From the NCBI RefSeq assembly GCF_031312535.1, contig NZ_CP133594.1, forward strand, positions 62,001 to 126,000: DNA of 64,000 bases, given 5' to 3'. The notes beneath the pieces were generated by a model, which had not been told where the DNA came from, did no database searches, and saw nothing but the letters and a program-made list of their open reading frames with translations. Made by a program: the position numbers and the translations under genes. This DNA is from Methanolobus mangrovi (GTDB lineage: Archaea; Halobacteriota; Methanosarcinia; Methanosarcinales; Methanosarcinaceae). This document shows positions 8,481 through 16,251 of this stretch, piece by piece. Numbering within the stretch: position 1 is the first letter of the stretch; every line of letters begins with the position of its first letter.

Positions 8481-9257
8481 ATGAAACAAGATCATGATTA
8501 TGAGTCGGAACTTTCCGATATAAGACTCAAGCTTTCTGATATTCATAACGACATAAGGTCATTTATCAATTCGTCCAATCACCAGAACTTTGATTCAGTG
8601 GTCCAGAACCTGAAAGATGACTATTCAGGTGTTATTGTTCGTCATCTTATGGAAGATGCTGGCAAAGGCCTTGAAAAGAATATGGTGAAAAAGTGTGAGA
8701 TGCGTGGTGAGTGTAAAACTCTTCTATCAAATGTATTACAAAAAAATGCAGGCCTTATAGGAAAAGGGAATGTAAAAGAATCTTCCATAGAGGAGAACCG
8801 TCTTGAGCTGAAAAAGCTTCGTACCATGGTTCCATACGACAAGTGTGACATATGTTTTGCCGAGGCTTCGGATATAATGTCAAGGCAGGTTACCTTAATG
8901 CGTTCCATGAGGATATACGAGATCAACAAGGAAAAGCGTCAGGATCTCAGCCAGCTTCCTCCTGAAGTAGTGGTTGATGATATACTGGAGCCTCTGTGTC
9001 ACCAGAAGCGTTTCGATATACTAAAAGCCATTTCCGGTGAAACCCGGAGTTTTTCCGCTCTTTCTAATCTGACCGGTCTGCGCGGTGGAAACCTGCTATT
9101 CCACCTTCAGAAACTGGTAGAAAAAGGAATGATAATTCAGCGTCATGAGAGGGGAGATTACATGATAACCGGTAAAGGATTCAAGGTCATGGAGGGTGTG
9201 AGCAGTATTTACTCTGCTTTGAATTCTTCTCTGGGTGAAGATAAAAGATATCAGTAA
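8481..9257 (+). CDS. Winged-helix (ArsR-like) transcriptional regulator with Cys pairs
   Basis: A 258-residue protein. Its C-terminal third (about 160-240) is a winged helix: DILEPLCHQKRFDILKAISG, then LSNLTGLRGGNLLFHLQKLVEKGMI as the recognition helix and wing. The N-terminal part is helical and carries Cys 72, Cys 78 and a CxxC pair at 122 and 125, which could hold a metal or act as a redox switch. This combination suggests a sensor-regulator that responds to metal or oxidation; the ligand is unknown. A palindrome 73 bp upstream is a possible autoregulatory site. Confidence 0.75.
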   Translation: MKQDHDYESELSDIRLKLSDIHNDIRSFINSSNHQNFDSVVQNLKDDYSGVIVRHLMEDAGKGLEKNMVKKCEMRGECKTLLSNVLQKNAGLIGKGNVKESSIEENRLELKKLRTMVPYDKCDICFAEASDIMSRQVTLMRSMRIYEINKEKRQDLSQLPPEVVVDDILEPLCHQKRFDILKAISGETRSFSALSNLTGLRGGNLLFHLQKLVEKGMIIQRHERGDYMITGKGFKVMEGVSSIYSALNSSLGEDKRYQ

Positions 9258-9563
9258 TCCTTATTTATTCATTTATTTTATTTCTTTTTTCAACACGAAT
9301 ACTGCTACTGCGAACGCAACAGTAGTCAAAACAGGGTGTTGCATTTTATTCTTCAATCATTCCATGTTATGTATTCCTAAAGTAACAACTCATACCTGTG
9401 ATCTACAAAAACAAGGTTGAAATGTCTTGTATGTGGTTGGATGATTTACGGATCGCCAATCAATACTCTATATGAAATATGAATTTGAAAAAGGGTATTG
9501 GGCAAAGTATGCGAATACTTTGCCTCGATTTGAATTATTAGTTGAATATCAGATTAAGTGGGT
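9258..9563. other. Intergenic region between regulator and RGG gene
   Basis: No coding signal is convincing here. An inverted repeat CTACTG/CAGTAG around 9306-9326 may end the regulator transcript, and the strong hairpin at 9501-9524 probably ends the leftward RGG-protein transcript. The rest is AT-rich with nothing recognised. Confidence 0.5.
9488..9524 (-). terminator. Terminator hairpin of the RGG-protein gene
   Basis: GGCAAAGTAT (9501-9510) pairs perfectly with ATACTTTGCC (9515-9524) over a 4-base loop. On the minus strand the stem is followed by caataccctttttc, giving a short U run. It lies about 40 bases downstream of the RGG gene's stop. Read on the plus strand the loop is GCGA, a GNRA tetraloop. 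Confidence 0.65.
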
Positions 9564-9827
9564 CTAATATCTCTTAGGTGGTCTGTGGTTCTGGAAGCAT
9601 TCCCTGCAGTAAACAGGTCTGCCTTCAGTTGGCTTGAATGGTACTTCAGTTTCCTGGTTGCAGTCTGCGCAGGTTGCCTTGTGCATCTCTCTAGGGCCGG
9701 ATGATCTGAAGTTTCCGCCTCCGTTTCCGCCTCTATAGCCTCCGTTTCCGCCTCTGGAGCCTCCTCTGAATCCGCCATCATTTCTGTCGTTTCCGCCTCT
9801 GGAGCCACCGCTTCTATTGTCTCTCAT
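9564..9827 (-). CDS. RGG-rich zinc-binding (CxxC-x17-CxxC) protein
   Basis: An 87-residue basic protein. Residues 1-45 are Gly/Arg/Asn-rich with repeated RGG and RGGN units, typical of flexible RNA-binding tails. Residues 48-79 form a compact zinc ribbon with Cys 53, Cys 56, Cys 74 and Cys 77 around the conserved core EVPFKPTEGRPVYCREC. Similar small proteins occur in archaea and some bacteria; a role in RNA binding or RNA chaperoning is likely but unproven. It has its own aaagga site and a long upstream region, and is monocistronic judging by the hairpin downstream. Confidence 0.72.
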   Translation of the reverse strand: MRDNRSGGSRGGNDRNDGGFRGGSRGGNGGYRGGNGGGNFRSSGPREMHKATCADCNQETEVPFKPTEGRPVYCRECFQNHRPPKRY

Positions 9828-10072
9828 TTATTTGATTTCCTTTATTGTTTTATTCGACATGTTAACTTTGAGTTAAGATAATTCGCATGATTCGTTCTAT
9901 TTGATTCTTACCAAGTCTACAATTTTGCAGCCGGAACAAACCCACCAATCATAGGATACAAGCATTTGCATGAATTTCCTTGTTATTTCTTTGATCGTGA
10001 CGATGTAGCAGTTTCTATTGAGACGGGAACCTTTACCCCGTAATCTATACGATGGACTCTTTGCTTTAGCAA

Positions 10073-10142
10073 TTAACCTCAAATAAGTAGCCAAATGGAA
10101 TTAACCCTTCTTAACCCACAGTAAGTTAACTGTCATTAACCC
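10073..10142. repeat. Cluster of TTAACC direct motifs
   Basis: TTAAC(C) occurs at 10073, 10101, 10111, 10126 and 10136. The last four are spaced 10, 15 and 10 bases apart, close to helical phasing. This looks like an array of protein-binding sites upstream of the RGG gene, but no regulator is identified. Confidence 0.4.
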
Positions 10143-10258
10143 CAAGGATTGTTTAATATAAAAAACTATGTTTTTCGGGTTCGGATTAGAACTTGATGCC
10201 TAAAATGAATTTTTTCTGATTGAAGTATGCGCAATCGATATTAATAAAATAGGGTAGC

Positions 10259-10297
10259 CTCCCTCCAGAATCTGTTGCTTTGGCCCGGAGGGATTTT
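10259..10297 (-). terminator. Hairpin after the acidic-repeat surface protein
   Basis: CCCTCC and GGAGGG pair across a ~26-base loop, downstream of the leftward gene ending at 10314. On the minus strand a T-rich stretch (ctattttatt) follows about ten bases later. A terminator or 3'-end stem is the simplest reading. Confidence 0.45.
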
Positions 10298-10313
10298 CAT
10301 TGTAGTCTGTTGA

Positions 10314-11516
10314 TTATGGTTGTGTCAGTCCATAGCCGGACATTACACAAATAGCACTCAACAGTAGCCAGATTATGTACCAGAGACTGCTCTTGAACGT
10401 ATTGTATGGTGATGGTATAGGTTCCTGTTCAGCTGCTGCAGGTGCGGGAGTTGACATCTCCGGTTCGCTTTCTTCCTCAAGATCCGGAGTACTAAATATC
10501 CTGTTGTCTTTATCAGATGGTTCTATTTCTGTACTATGACTGCTGGAAAATGATGAACCTCCTGATTTGGATCTGGGCTTTTCATCTCCTGTATTCTCAT
10601 CAATAGCACCATCTTCTCCAGTTCCATCATCTCCGGTTCCATCGTCTCCGGTTCCATCTTCTCCAGTTCCATCGTCTCCGGTTCCATCATCTCCGGTTCC
10701 ATCATCTCCGGTTCCATCATCTCCAGTTCCATCATCTCCAGTTCCATCATCTCCGGTTCCATTGTCTCCGGTTCCATCATCTCCAGTTCCATCGTCTCCG
10801 GTTCCATCGTCTCCAGTTCCATCGTCTCCGGTTCCATCGTCTCCAGTTCCATCGTCTCCGGTTCCATCGTCTCCAGTTCCATCGTCTCCGGTTCTATCAT
10901 CTCCGGTTCCATCATCTCCAGTTCCATCGTCTCCGGTTCCATCATCTCCAGTTCCATCGTCTCCGGTTCCATCGTCTCCGGTTCCATCGTCTTCTTGTAC
11001 TATTCCGCCTGTATTATCAGAGTCAGATGTTTTGTATGTGAAATAAGTGGCCCAGTTATCCTCATTGAATCTTGTTCCGTTTGCCCATGCTCCTTGTTCT
11101 GTTTCTCCATTTGAAACGACCGCATGGGCAGCAATGTATAGTGTATTATTTTCAATTGGGGCATAAGTTTCCAGTGGGATCTGATATTCATCAATTGTAA
11201 TTCCATCTGGAAGGCTTGCGTTCTTGTATGTGAATTGGCCAGGGATAGCATTTCCACTTTTTGTTGCGGGTATGGCCGCAGATGAATTAGCGACTTCCAA
11301 ATGTGTTTCCAGAATAACCCAGTCATCTCTTGTTTCAAAAGTAATGTAGATATATTCTGAATCATTTGAAACATTCACTGTACCTGCTTCTATATTCTGG
11401 CCTGCATACAATATTTGTACTGCAGCTGAATTTGTTTCATTGGCATAGGCAACTCCTGAAAAGCCGATGGAAATGAATATGGCAATTAGCAAGCATATGT
11501 TTTTTGTGTTTATCAT
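10314..11516 (-). CDS. Secreted, membrane-anchored protein with acidic GTGDD repeats
   Basis: A 400-residue exported protein. The start at 11516 ([10 protein letters not shown]) has ggtgg just upstream and begins directly with a signal peptide (hydrophobic to about residue 25, ending in AYA). A beta-rich domain follows to about residue 150 ([15 protein letters not shown]...WATYFTY), a module seen in many secreted proteins. Next come about 25 copies of the 5-residue unit GTGDD, then a Ser-rich linker and a hydrophobic C-terminal helix that should anchor it. The Asp-rich spacer is likely extended and may bind Ca2+. Function unknown; probably part of the cell envelope. Confidence 0.75.
   Translation of the reverse strand: MINTKNICLLIAIFISIGFSGVAYANETNSAAVQILYAGQNIEAGTVNVSNDSEYIYITFETRDDWVILETHLEVANSSAAIPATKSGNAIPGQFTYKNASLPDGITIDEYQIPLETYAPIENNTLYIAAHAVVSNGETEQGAWANGTRFNEDNWATYFTYKTSDSDNTGGIVQEDDGTGDDGTGDDGTGDDGTGDDGTGDDGTGDDRTGDDGTGDDGTGDDGTGDDGTGDDGTGDDGTGDDGTGDDGTGDNGTGDDGTGDDGTGDDGTGDDGTGDDGTGDDGTGEDGTGDDGTGDDGTGEDGAIDENTGDEKPRSKSGGSSFSSSHSTEIEPSDKDNRIFSTPDLEEESEPEMSTPAPAAAEQEPIPSPYNTFKSSLWYIIWLLLSAICVMSGYGLTQP
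10609..10992 (-). repeat. 15-bp tandem repeat coding for GTGDD
   Basis: About 25 head-to-tail copies of a 15-base unit (plus-strand form gttccatcgtctccg) with mostly silent changes at two positions. A few units give [10 protein letters not shown] or GTGED. Because the unit is a multiple of three and lacks stops, all overlapping frames stay open, which explains spurious ORFs on both strands. Confidence 0.95.
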
Positions 11517-11829
11517 TATACCACCGTAGTATTGTTTTAAAGCCCGGCTCAATTAGTTGAACCATTTATTTTCTCCGTTTTTGGTGTATAATTATAGCTG
11601 CTAGTTTTATTATATTTAAATATATGTATACTTTAATATATCATTATTAGGTGATGATGAGATATGATATTTTTGTCACACTTTAATAAATTATAACTGT
11701 TAATTTTGGTGGCAAGTAGCCTTGAATATTCAATAGTTATTTTCAAATGTAAAAAAAAGATGAAGATAAAGAGACAGTTCACAATACAAATCCAGACATA
11801 TCTGTAGTCAATATTTTTACAAATATGTG

Positions 11830-11901
11830 TGGACCCGGCGGGATTTGAACCCGCGGCCTTTACGTTGCGAACGTAACGATCTTCCCCTGATCCACGGGCC
11901 C
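11830..11901 (-). tRNA. tRNA-Ala (CGC)
   Basis: The minus strand folds as a standard cloverleaf. The 7-bp acceptor stem is GGGCCCG/CGGGTCC with one G-U pair, and the D stem is GATC/GATC. The anticodon stem TTACG/CGTAA encloses the loop TTCGCAA, giving anticodon CGC. The T arm contains GGTTCAAATCC. CCA is not encoded (the sequence continues ACA), as is common in archaea. Confidence 0.95.
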
Positions 11902-11956
11902 AAAAAAATTACAATGTTAAAAAATGAATAAAAAAAAGAAAAAGCAAAAGAGAGGT

Positions 11957-12226
11957 TTAGACAGGTCTTCCGACTTCTGTCACTGTTACGCTCTCAACAC
12001 CTTCAACTGCTGCAAAAGCCTGCTCTACGGATTCAGTGCCACCTTCAAGGTCACCTACTATTACGATCATTTTGATAGCCTTAAGTCCGAATGCGATAGG
12101 CTCTTCCTCGTGGGTGCCGTATTCTGCGCCTTCAGGAAGTGATGCGATAAGTCTGTCTTTAAGTTCTTCGAGGTTTGTATCGACATCTACAGGCATAATT
12201 TTAATAGTTGCTGCGACTTCTCCCAT
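11957..12226 (-). CDS. ef1b: Elongation factor 1-beta (archaeal EF-1B)
   Basis: An 89-residue protein that matches archaeal EF-1beta, the guanine nucleotide exchange factor for EF-1alpha in translation elongation. The family pattern is clear: GEVAATIKIMPVDVDTNLEEL at the start, EEEPIAFGLKAIKMIVIVGD in the middle and VEGVESVTVTEVGR near the end. Its ATG lies ten bases after the stop of a small zinc-ribbon gene, with the ribosome site ggtga beside that stop, so the two are co-transcribed. Confidence 0.95.
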   Translation of the reverse strand: MGEVAATIKIMPVDVDTNLEELKDRLIASLPEGAEYGTHEEEPIAFGLKAIKMIVIVGDLEGGTESVEQAFAAVEGVESVTVTEVGRPV

Positions 12227-12236
12227 TTAATTCACC

Positions 12237-12404
12237 TTATGCTCCTGAAAATCCGCATTTTGGACATTTATACGGGTTGCTCTGCTGCCTGCAGCTTATA
12301 CATCTTCCAAGCTCGTTGCCACAAACAGGGCATGGGAAGCGTACATAGCCGGTTTCCACAAGGCTCTTGTTGCATGTGGTACAAGTATCGACTTTATTTG
12401 CCAT
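12237..12404 (-). CDS. Small zinc-ribbon protein (four CxxC), HVO_2753 type
   Basis: A 55-residue protein read directly from the sequence: it starts [11 protein letters not shown] at 12404 with aaggag upstream and ends [10 protein letters not shown]. Four CxxC pairs lie at Cys 8/11, 25/28, 35/38 and 47/50, enough for two zinc sites. Archaea conserve this small protein next to EF-1beta; the well-studied haloarchaeal homologue binds zinc and affects swarming and biofilm. Its molecular role, perhaps in translation, is not settled. Confidence 0.88.
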   Translation of the reverse strand: MANKVDTCTTCNKSLVETGYVRFPCPVCGNELGRCISCRQQSNPYKCPKCGFSGA

Positions 12405-12495
12405 TTAGAATCTCCTTACTATGAATAATATGTGATAAATATAAATACTGAAAAATCAGCATGTCAGTGATTTCAGTACATACGCAGTATATAAT

Positions 12496-13131
12496 TTAAA
12501 TATTCCCCTTGATATGAGTCCCGATTACATTCTTTCCGATAACAGCATCAATAACTCTTTCCGGGTAGATTCCATTGACAACGACACAATCCATCATGTT
12601 TTCCATCAGAAATGCTGGCAGTGAACTGTCAATGCATGTAATTCCCATCCTTGAAAGCTCCTTGGCTGTCATCCATTTCTGAACGATGTCATCTGCAATG
12701 ACTCCATCAACATCGGTTACCTTTACAAAGCGTGATCCTGTCTCTCTGGCAATCCATGCTCCTATTGTGTCCGATGTAATGTTCCATGAATGTGGGAGCT
12801 TATCGCTTTCCTTGAGTATCCTGTAAGGTAAGAGCACAGAAACACCATTGGGGATATCTGTGATACTTTCGATTGAGTTTACTCCTGTCTTATCAACAAT
12901 ATAATGGGCATATTGTTCCATTGAAAGGATGGCCATCCAGTGAGCTGCATCATCTCCGATCTCAAACTTTTCGCAAATTGTCCGGATAGAGTCTGCAAAG
13001 AGCCCGCCGCCAGGAACGATTAGTATAGAATAATCGTTGCCATTGTTCCTTTCCAAATGTTTCTGAAGGGAATCAATAATAGAAGGTGAATACTTCATAA
13101 GACTCCCTCCAAGTTTAACGACAACCCTCAT
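12496..13131 (-). CDS. mfnE: MfnE, (aminomethyl)furan-methanol phosphate kinase
   Basis: A 211-residue amino-acid-kinase-fold protein. It opens with the nucleotide-binding MRVVVKLGGSLMKYS, followed by VPGGGLFADSIR, and ends with a VNGIYPERVIDAVIG segment typical of the methanofuran kinase. MfnE phosphorylates 5-(aminomethyl)-3-furanmethanol phosphate to the diphosphate, the activated furan for methanofuran synthesis. It is the last gene of the leftward mfnD-mfnF-mfnE set, 55 bp after mfnF. Position and family together make the assignment firm. Confidence 0.88.
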   Translation of the reverse strand: MRVVVKLGGSLMKYSPSIIDSLQKHLERNNGNDYSILIVPGGGLFADSIRTICEKFEIGDDAAHWMAILSMEQYAHYIVDKTGVNSIESITDIPNGVSVLLPYRILKESDKLPHSWNITSDTIGAWIARETGSRFVKVTDVDGVIADDIVQKWMTAKELSRMGITCIDSSLPAFLMENMMDCVVVNGIYPERVIDAVIGKNVIGTHIKGNI

Positions 13132-13186
13132 AACAATTGCACCTTTATTCCTTAAATCCCTATTAACTATATTATTTCAATCAGAC

Positions 13187-14176
13187 TTATTCTTTTCTTG
13201 AAGCATTCACTTCCTCTTCCATGATCTTCGCCGCAGCATATGCAGGGAATACCTTTGAAATATCAGGTCCCCATCTGGTGGCAACAGAAATGCATTCGAA
13301 TCCGAGTCTTTCTGCAGCTTCCTTTATGAGAAACTCTCCAAGACCAGCAGAGACTATCCTGTCAAGACCATTTCGTTCAGCAACCACTGATATGGCCTGG
13401 GTCAGAAGGGTCACTTGTCTTTCCTTGACCTGTTGAGCGATATGGTATATCTCATCTGCAGAGATCTCTGTCAGGTCTGCGCATACGACACGTGCCAATC
13501 TTCTCATGGCATCTGTCTTGCTTTTACCTGCACCATCGGCTGTTTCACAAGTGTATAGATTCTCTGAGATGTCTCCTAACAGTAAGTATGCATCTGCAGT
13601 AGTCGAGAACAGTTCGGATGCTATATGGGACTCTCCGCCTGCAACGTTTACTTTTTCAAGCAAGTATGCAAGATTTGTTCTGAGTGTTCCTGCATAGAAC
13701 AGTTCACTGCGAACAAGCCTTGAGAAATCCGTAAGTCCTGCTACATGTTTTCCATTTTTGATAGGTATTATATCACTGGTCGTACTTCCTACATCTACAA
13801 AGATACAATCTCCTATTTCAGAACCTATTAGTCTGGAGGATGCTGCCCAGTTTGCTGCAGCAAGGTCACGCAGGTTTTCCGTTCCTTCGTTGAAGCATCC
13901 TTCACAATTTATGTACTTCACTTCGCAATCAAAAGCATCATTAACAGAGCGCATGATAAAATCAATGCCCTGCAGTTTGTCTTCAAAACAATCCGCAAGC
14001 TCACCTGTCATTACCACACTAACTTTATCAGGTTGCAACTCCTCTGCAATATCTTCCAGCGAAGTGGGCAATGTTGTATCTTTCCATAGTGGTATGTAAT
14101 GCAATTCTATTATTTCACCGTCGGCTGATGCAATTTTTGTATTAGCACCGCCAATATCGATTCCGATTATTTTCAT
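13187..14176 (-). CDS. mfnF: MfnF, furan-tyramine condensing enzyme of methanofuran synthesis
   Basis: A 329-residue protein of the hydantoinase/oxoprolinase-like ASKHA superfamily, long annotated as an H4MPT-linked C1-transfer pathway protein. ATPase-fold signatures are visible: IGIDIGGANTKIASADG at the start and FVDVGSTTSDIIPI around residue 127. MfnF couples the furan diphosphate made by MfnE to a tyramine moiety to give the core of methanofuran. Its ATG overlaps the mfnD stop by four bases, indicating translational coupling. Confidence 0.87.
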   Translation of the reverse strand: MKIIGIDIGGANTKIASADGEIIELHYIPLWKDTTLPTSLEDIAEELQPDKVSVVMTGELADCFEDKLQGIDFIMRSVNDAFDCEVKYINCEGCFNEGTENLRDLAAANWAASSRLIGSEIGDCIFVDVGSTTSDIIPIKNGKHVAGLTDFSRLVRSELFYAGTLRTNLAYLLEKVNVAGGESHIASELFSTTADAYLLLGDISENLYTCETADGAGKSKTDAMRRLARVVCADLTEISADEIYHIAQQVKERQVTLLTQAISVVAERNGLDRIVSAGLGEFLIKEAAERLGFECISVATRWGPDISKVFPAYAAAKIMEEEVNASRKE

Positions 14177-15102
14177 ATGATGTCCTCAATGTCATCTTTT
14201 GTGAAAGAACACTCCCCCTCAAGGATCACTGAGTCGGGAAGTTTTCCAAACATGTTCATTAGCAAAAGTTCTCCAATTTCGCCTTTAAGGGTCTTTACCA
14301 GGCCAAAGATCGCAGTTGTGGGGCGGGGATTAACATCAATAACATAGGGTCTGTCTCCATAGACAATGTCAATTCCTACGTATCCATTACATCCAAGCGT
14401 TTCAACAGTTCTTTTTGCAATCTGGAATACTTCATCTTCATAGTCTGTTCTGTATGGTACCTGATTTCCTTTATAATCGAAGATTGTATCCTCATTATCT
14501 TCTATTATTTCGATAAGTTGTTTGTTAAGGCTTAGTGGGAGCACACTCTGTCCGCACACCAGGCTTACACTTAGGTGTTCACCTTCTATGTATTCGGTTG
14601 CGATGTATTCCTCTTTCTCAGCTTCCATTTTTTCCGGGAAGGTCATCCTTACTCCTTCGGATGCACATCCAAACCTTGGTTTGATGACATATCTTCCTTC
14701 GTGTCCTTCATTGACTATTTTTGGTGTATTTATGGAATTAGAGTCAAGGACTTGTGTACACATCAGTTTATCTGCACATAGTCGTACAGACTTTGCTGAA
14801 CATCCAAGGTTAACAGTGCCTGATTCTATAATCTCTGTCAGGTTTCCGAGAAGCTCATCAGGTCCGATTACAAGACCTGCATCATTATTCTTTGCAGCAT
14901 TCTCAAGTGCGGATTTGAATGTGTTTTCATCAGATATGATTGCAGTTCCATTTTTTAGCTTGCTTCCTGCAGTGAGGTAGGTTACTTCATGTCCAAGTTG
15001 GGTGAAACTGTCAGTAAGGGTGCTAAGCATAGCTCTCCCTTCCAGTAACAGTGTGCCTCCCAGTCCTATTCCCATTGCATATTCAGCAAGCAGTATTTTC
15101 AT
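14173..15102 (-). CDS. mfnD: MfnD, tyramine--L-glutamate ligase
   Basis: A 309-residue ATP-grasp enzyme that adds glutamate to tyramine in methanofuran biosynthesis. It has the characteristic N-terminus MKILLAEYAMGIGLGGTLLL, the ATP-grasp elements YVIKPRFGCASEGVR and EYIEGEHLSVSLV, and the metal-binding DVNPRPTTA near the C-terminus. It is the first gene of the operon and overlaps mfnF. The tyrosine decarboxylase mfnA and other mfn genes are not in the window. Confidence 0.9.
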   Translation of the reverse strand: MKILLAEYAMGIGLGGTLLLEGRAMLSTLTDSFTQLGHEVTYLTAGSKLKNGTAIISDENTFKSALENAAKNNDAGLVIGPDELLGNLTEIIESGTVNLGCSAKSVRLCADKLMCTQVLDSNSINTPKIVNEGHEGRYVIKPRFGCASEGVRMTFPEKMEAEKEEYIATEYIEGEHLSVSLVCGQSVLPLSLNKQLIEIIEDNEDTIFDYKGNQVPYRTDYEDEVFQIAKRTVETLGCNGYVGIDIVYGDRPYVIDVNPRPTTAIFGLVKTLKGEIGELLLMNMFGKLPDSVILEGECSFTKDDIEDII

Positions 15103-15281
15103 GTTGGATGCAACTGCATTATTTGATATATCCTTTGCTATTATATGTCTGATTTTAGGGATGATTTATTAATGATGGTAATTAATTCCAAATGAATACT
15201 TTTATATACTATTTTTGATTTGTATATGCAATTACAGTTCTTCATATGACTTTTCTAATTGTTTCTTAATAATGGCTTTTG

Positions 15282-15304
15282 AAATTATAACGGTGTTATA
15301 ATTT
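15282..15304. promoter_or_regulatory. 10-bp perfect inverted repeat
   Basis: AAATTATAAC at 15282-15291 is the exact reverse complement of GTTATAATTT at 15295-15304, with a ggt spacer. It lies at the left end of the candidate RNA locus and could be an operator or the first RNA hairpin. Confidence 0.5.
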
Positions 15305-15359
15305 GATGGTGCATAGTAAATTTTACCGGAATTATGTTATATACCAATAGTACTAATTT

Positions 15360-15620
15360 GGAGAATGTCGATTGAACAAGGCCAGTATCAATCGAAAACA
15401 TCTGCGGGTTGGGGACTGGGGGGTTCTCAACAATGAGTGGAGTTAAAGGGGATAGTATCATCTGAATAGGGGGTACTATCTTAACAACTGCAAGGAAAGT
15501 GGAGTGGAATATACAAAAAAGGAAAACAAAGGTGGGAAATCTACAATCTTTTGTAGGTGGTACGAAAGGGGTATATTGTGAAGGGGCAGGATGCTTCTGA
15601 TTCATCCTGCCGTCTTTCAC
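15360..15620 (+). ncRNA. Candidate structured RNA with consecutive hairpins
   Basis: Hairpins follow one another on the plus strand: CGATTG/CAATCG (15369-15394), a short CTCA/TGAG (15426-15437), GATAGTA/TACTATC (15451-15480), an 8-bp stem around CTACAA/TTGTAG with a 4-base loop (15539-15558), and GGCAGGATG/CATCCTGCC (15585-15611). The last is extended by GTGAA/TTCAC (15578-15582 with 15616-15620). G-rich single-stranded segments lie between them. No coding frame explains the region. It may be a free RNA or the leader of the zinc-ribbon genes that start 59 bases later. The strand is inferred from those genes. Confidence 0.45.
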
Positions 15621-15678
15621 CTGTTTTGTGGTGTAAAGCCCAATATGGTCTTAAGTATTAAACAACGGGGTATGAAAA

Positions 15679-15837
15679 ATGGGGTCATTAAATAAATGTC
15701 CGGAATGCTATGGTGAATTCCATACTGATGTAAGTGGTATACAGATTTGTAAAGTATGTGGGTACTGGACAAAGATAAACACTGCAAGGATGGAATCCAT
15801 AATGTTGTATGAAGAAGCAGTAATGCTTTATGAGTGA
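15679..15837 (+). CDS. Tiny zinc-ribbon protein (52 aa)
   Basis: Read directly: MGSLNKCPECYGEF at 15679, ending EEAVMLYE. Cys 7/10 and Cys 24/27 (CPEC, CKVC) form a single zinc ribbon like that of TFIIB, followed by an acidic helix. No known partner. A second, different zinc-ribbon ORF starts 11 bases after its stop, so the pair form a small operon. Function unknown. Confidence 0.6.
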   Translation: MGSLNKCPECYGEFHTDVSGIQICKVCGYWTKINTARMESIMLYEEAVMLYE

Positions 15838-15847
15838 GGGTTAAAAA

Positions 15848-15973
15848 ATGGAAAACGAAACACAAAGATCATGTGCACGTTGTAGCAGCTCATTGAAGAG
15901 ACAAAAAATCGGTCTGAACCATCTGTATTATTGTCCGCAATGTGGTTGTATGACGAGTGTGCAGGTGACTTGA
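15848..15973 (+). CDS. Tiny zinc-ribbon protein (41 aa)
   Basis: Read directly: MENETQRSCARC at 15848, ending MTSVQVT. Cys 9/12 and Cys 29/32, with an extra Cys 34, fit one zinc ribbon. A purine-rich gtgaggg overlapping the previous gene's end can serve as its ribosome site, suggesting coupled translation. Too short for family assignment. Confidence 0.5.
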   Translation: MENETQRSCARCSSSLKRQKIGLNHLYYCPQCGCMTSVQVT

Positions 15974-16251
15974 TTTAATCATGTAGTGTCATATTATCGC
16001 CACTTCTTTTTTAACAATTCTGTGTTTTAGTTTGTTCAATATTTGTCTTTCTTTTATCTGTTTTTTCCTTTTTTATGAGTTCTGTTACAGCGATGATCGA
16101 TATTTCCATTCATTATAGTACCGATGCATCTCATTGAAATTTTCATACTCAGAGCCCTGGTTTGGAAATAATGTCATGTATTCAGTAATATATAGTATAT
16201 ATCTATATATTAACAATAACTATATACTATGATTGCCGATAGGGGGATGGG

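Larger units (their letters stand above)
9828..10313. other. Long upstream region of the RGG gene
   Basis: No gene is supported in these ~485 bases; a 65-codon leftward frame at 9897-10094 lacks a ribosome site and resembles nothing I know. The region holds TTAAC/GTTAA dyads close to the RGG gene (about 9860-9876), a cluster of TTAACC motifs at 10073-10142, and the hairpin after the acidic-repeat gene at 10259-10297. A long regulated 5' leader for the RGG gene is possible. Confidence 0.45.
15103..15678. other. Non-coding stretch upstream of mfnD and the small zinc-ribbon genes
   Basis: About 575 bases without a credible gene. Long leftward frames here have no ribosome site and unlikely compositions. 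The left part holds AT-rich promoter sequence. From 15282 to 15620 there is a striking run of inverted repeats, listed as a candidate RNA. Confidence 0.6.

Noticed and set aside
9897-10094. A 65-codon leftward frame upstream of the RGG gene
   Set aside because: No ribosome site, no family resemblance, and it ends just where AT content changes; kept only as a remark in the intergenic entry.
10609-10992. Short regular repeats that could suggest a CRISPR array
   Set aside because: The units are contiguous without unique spacers and are in frame inside a coding region.
10523-11046. Open frames on both strands rich in MEPET or SSPVP units
   Set aside because: A stop-free 15-bp repeat keeps all frames open; only the GTGDD frame has a signal peptide, normal flanking domains and an anchor.
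15285-15865. Leftward frames of 111 and 82 codons across the hairpin region
   Set aside because: No ribosome site or recognisable motif; composition follows the G-rich opposite strand, and one overlaps the better-supported zinc-ribbon gene.
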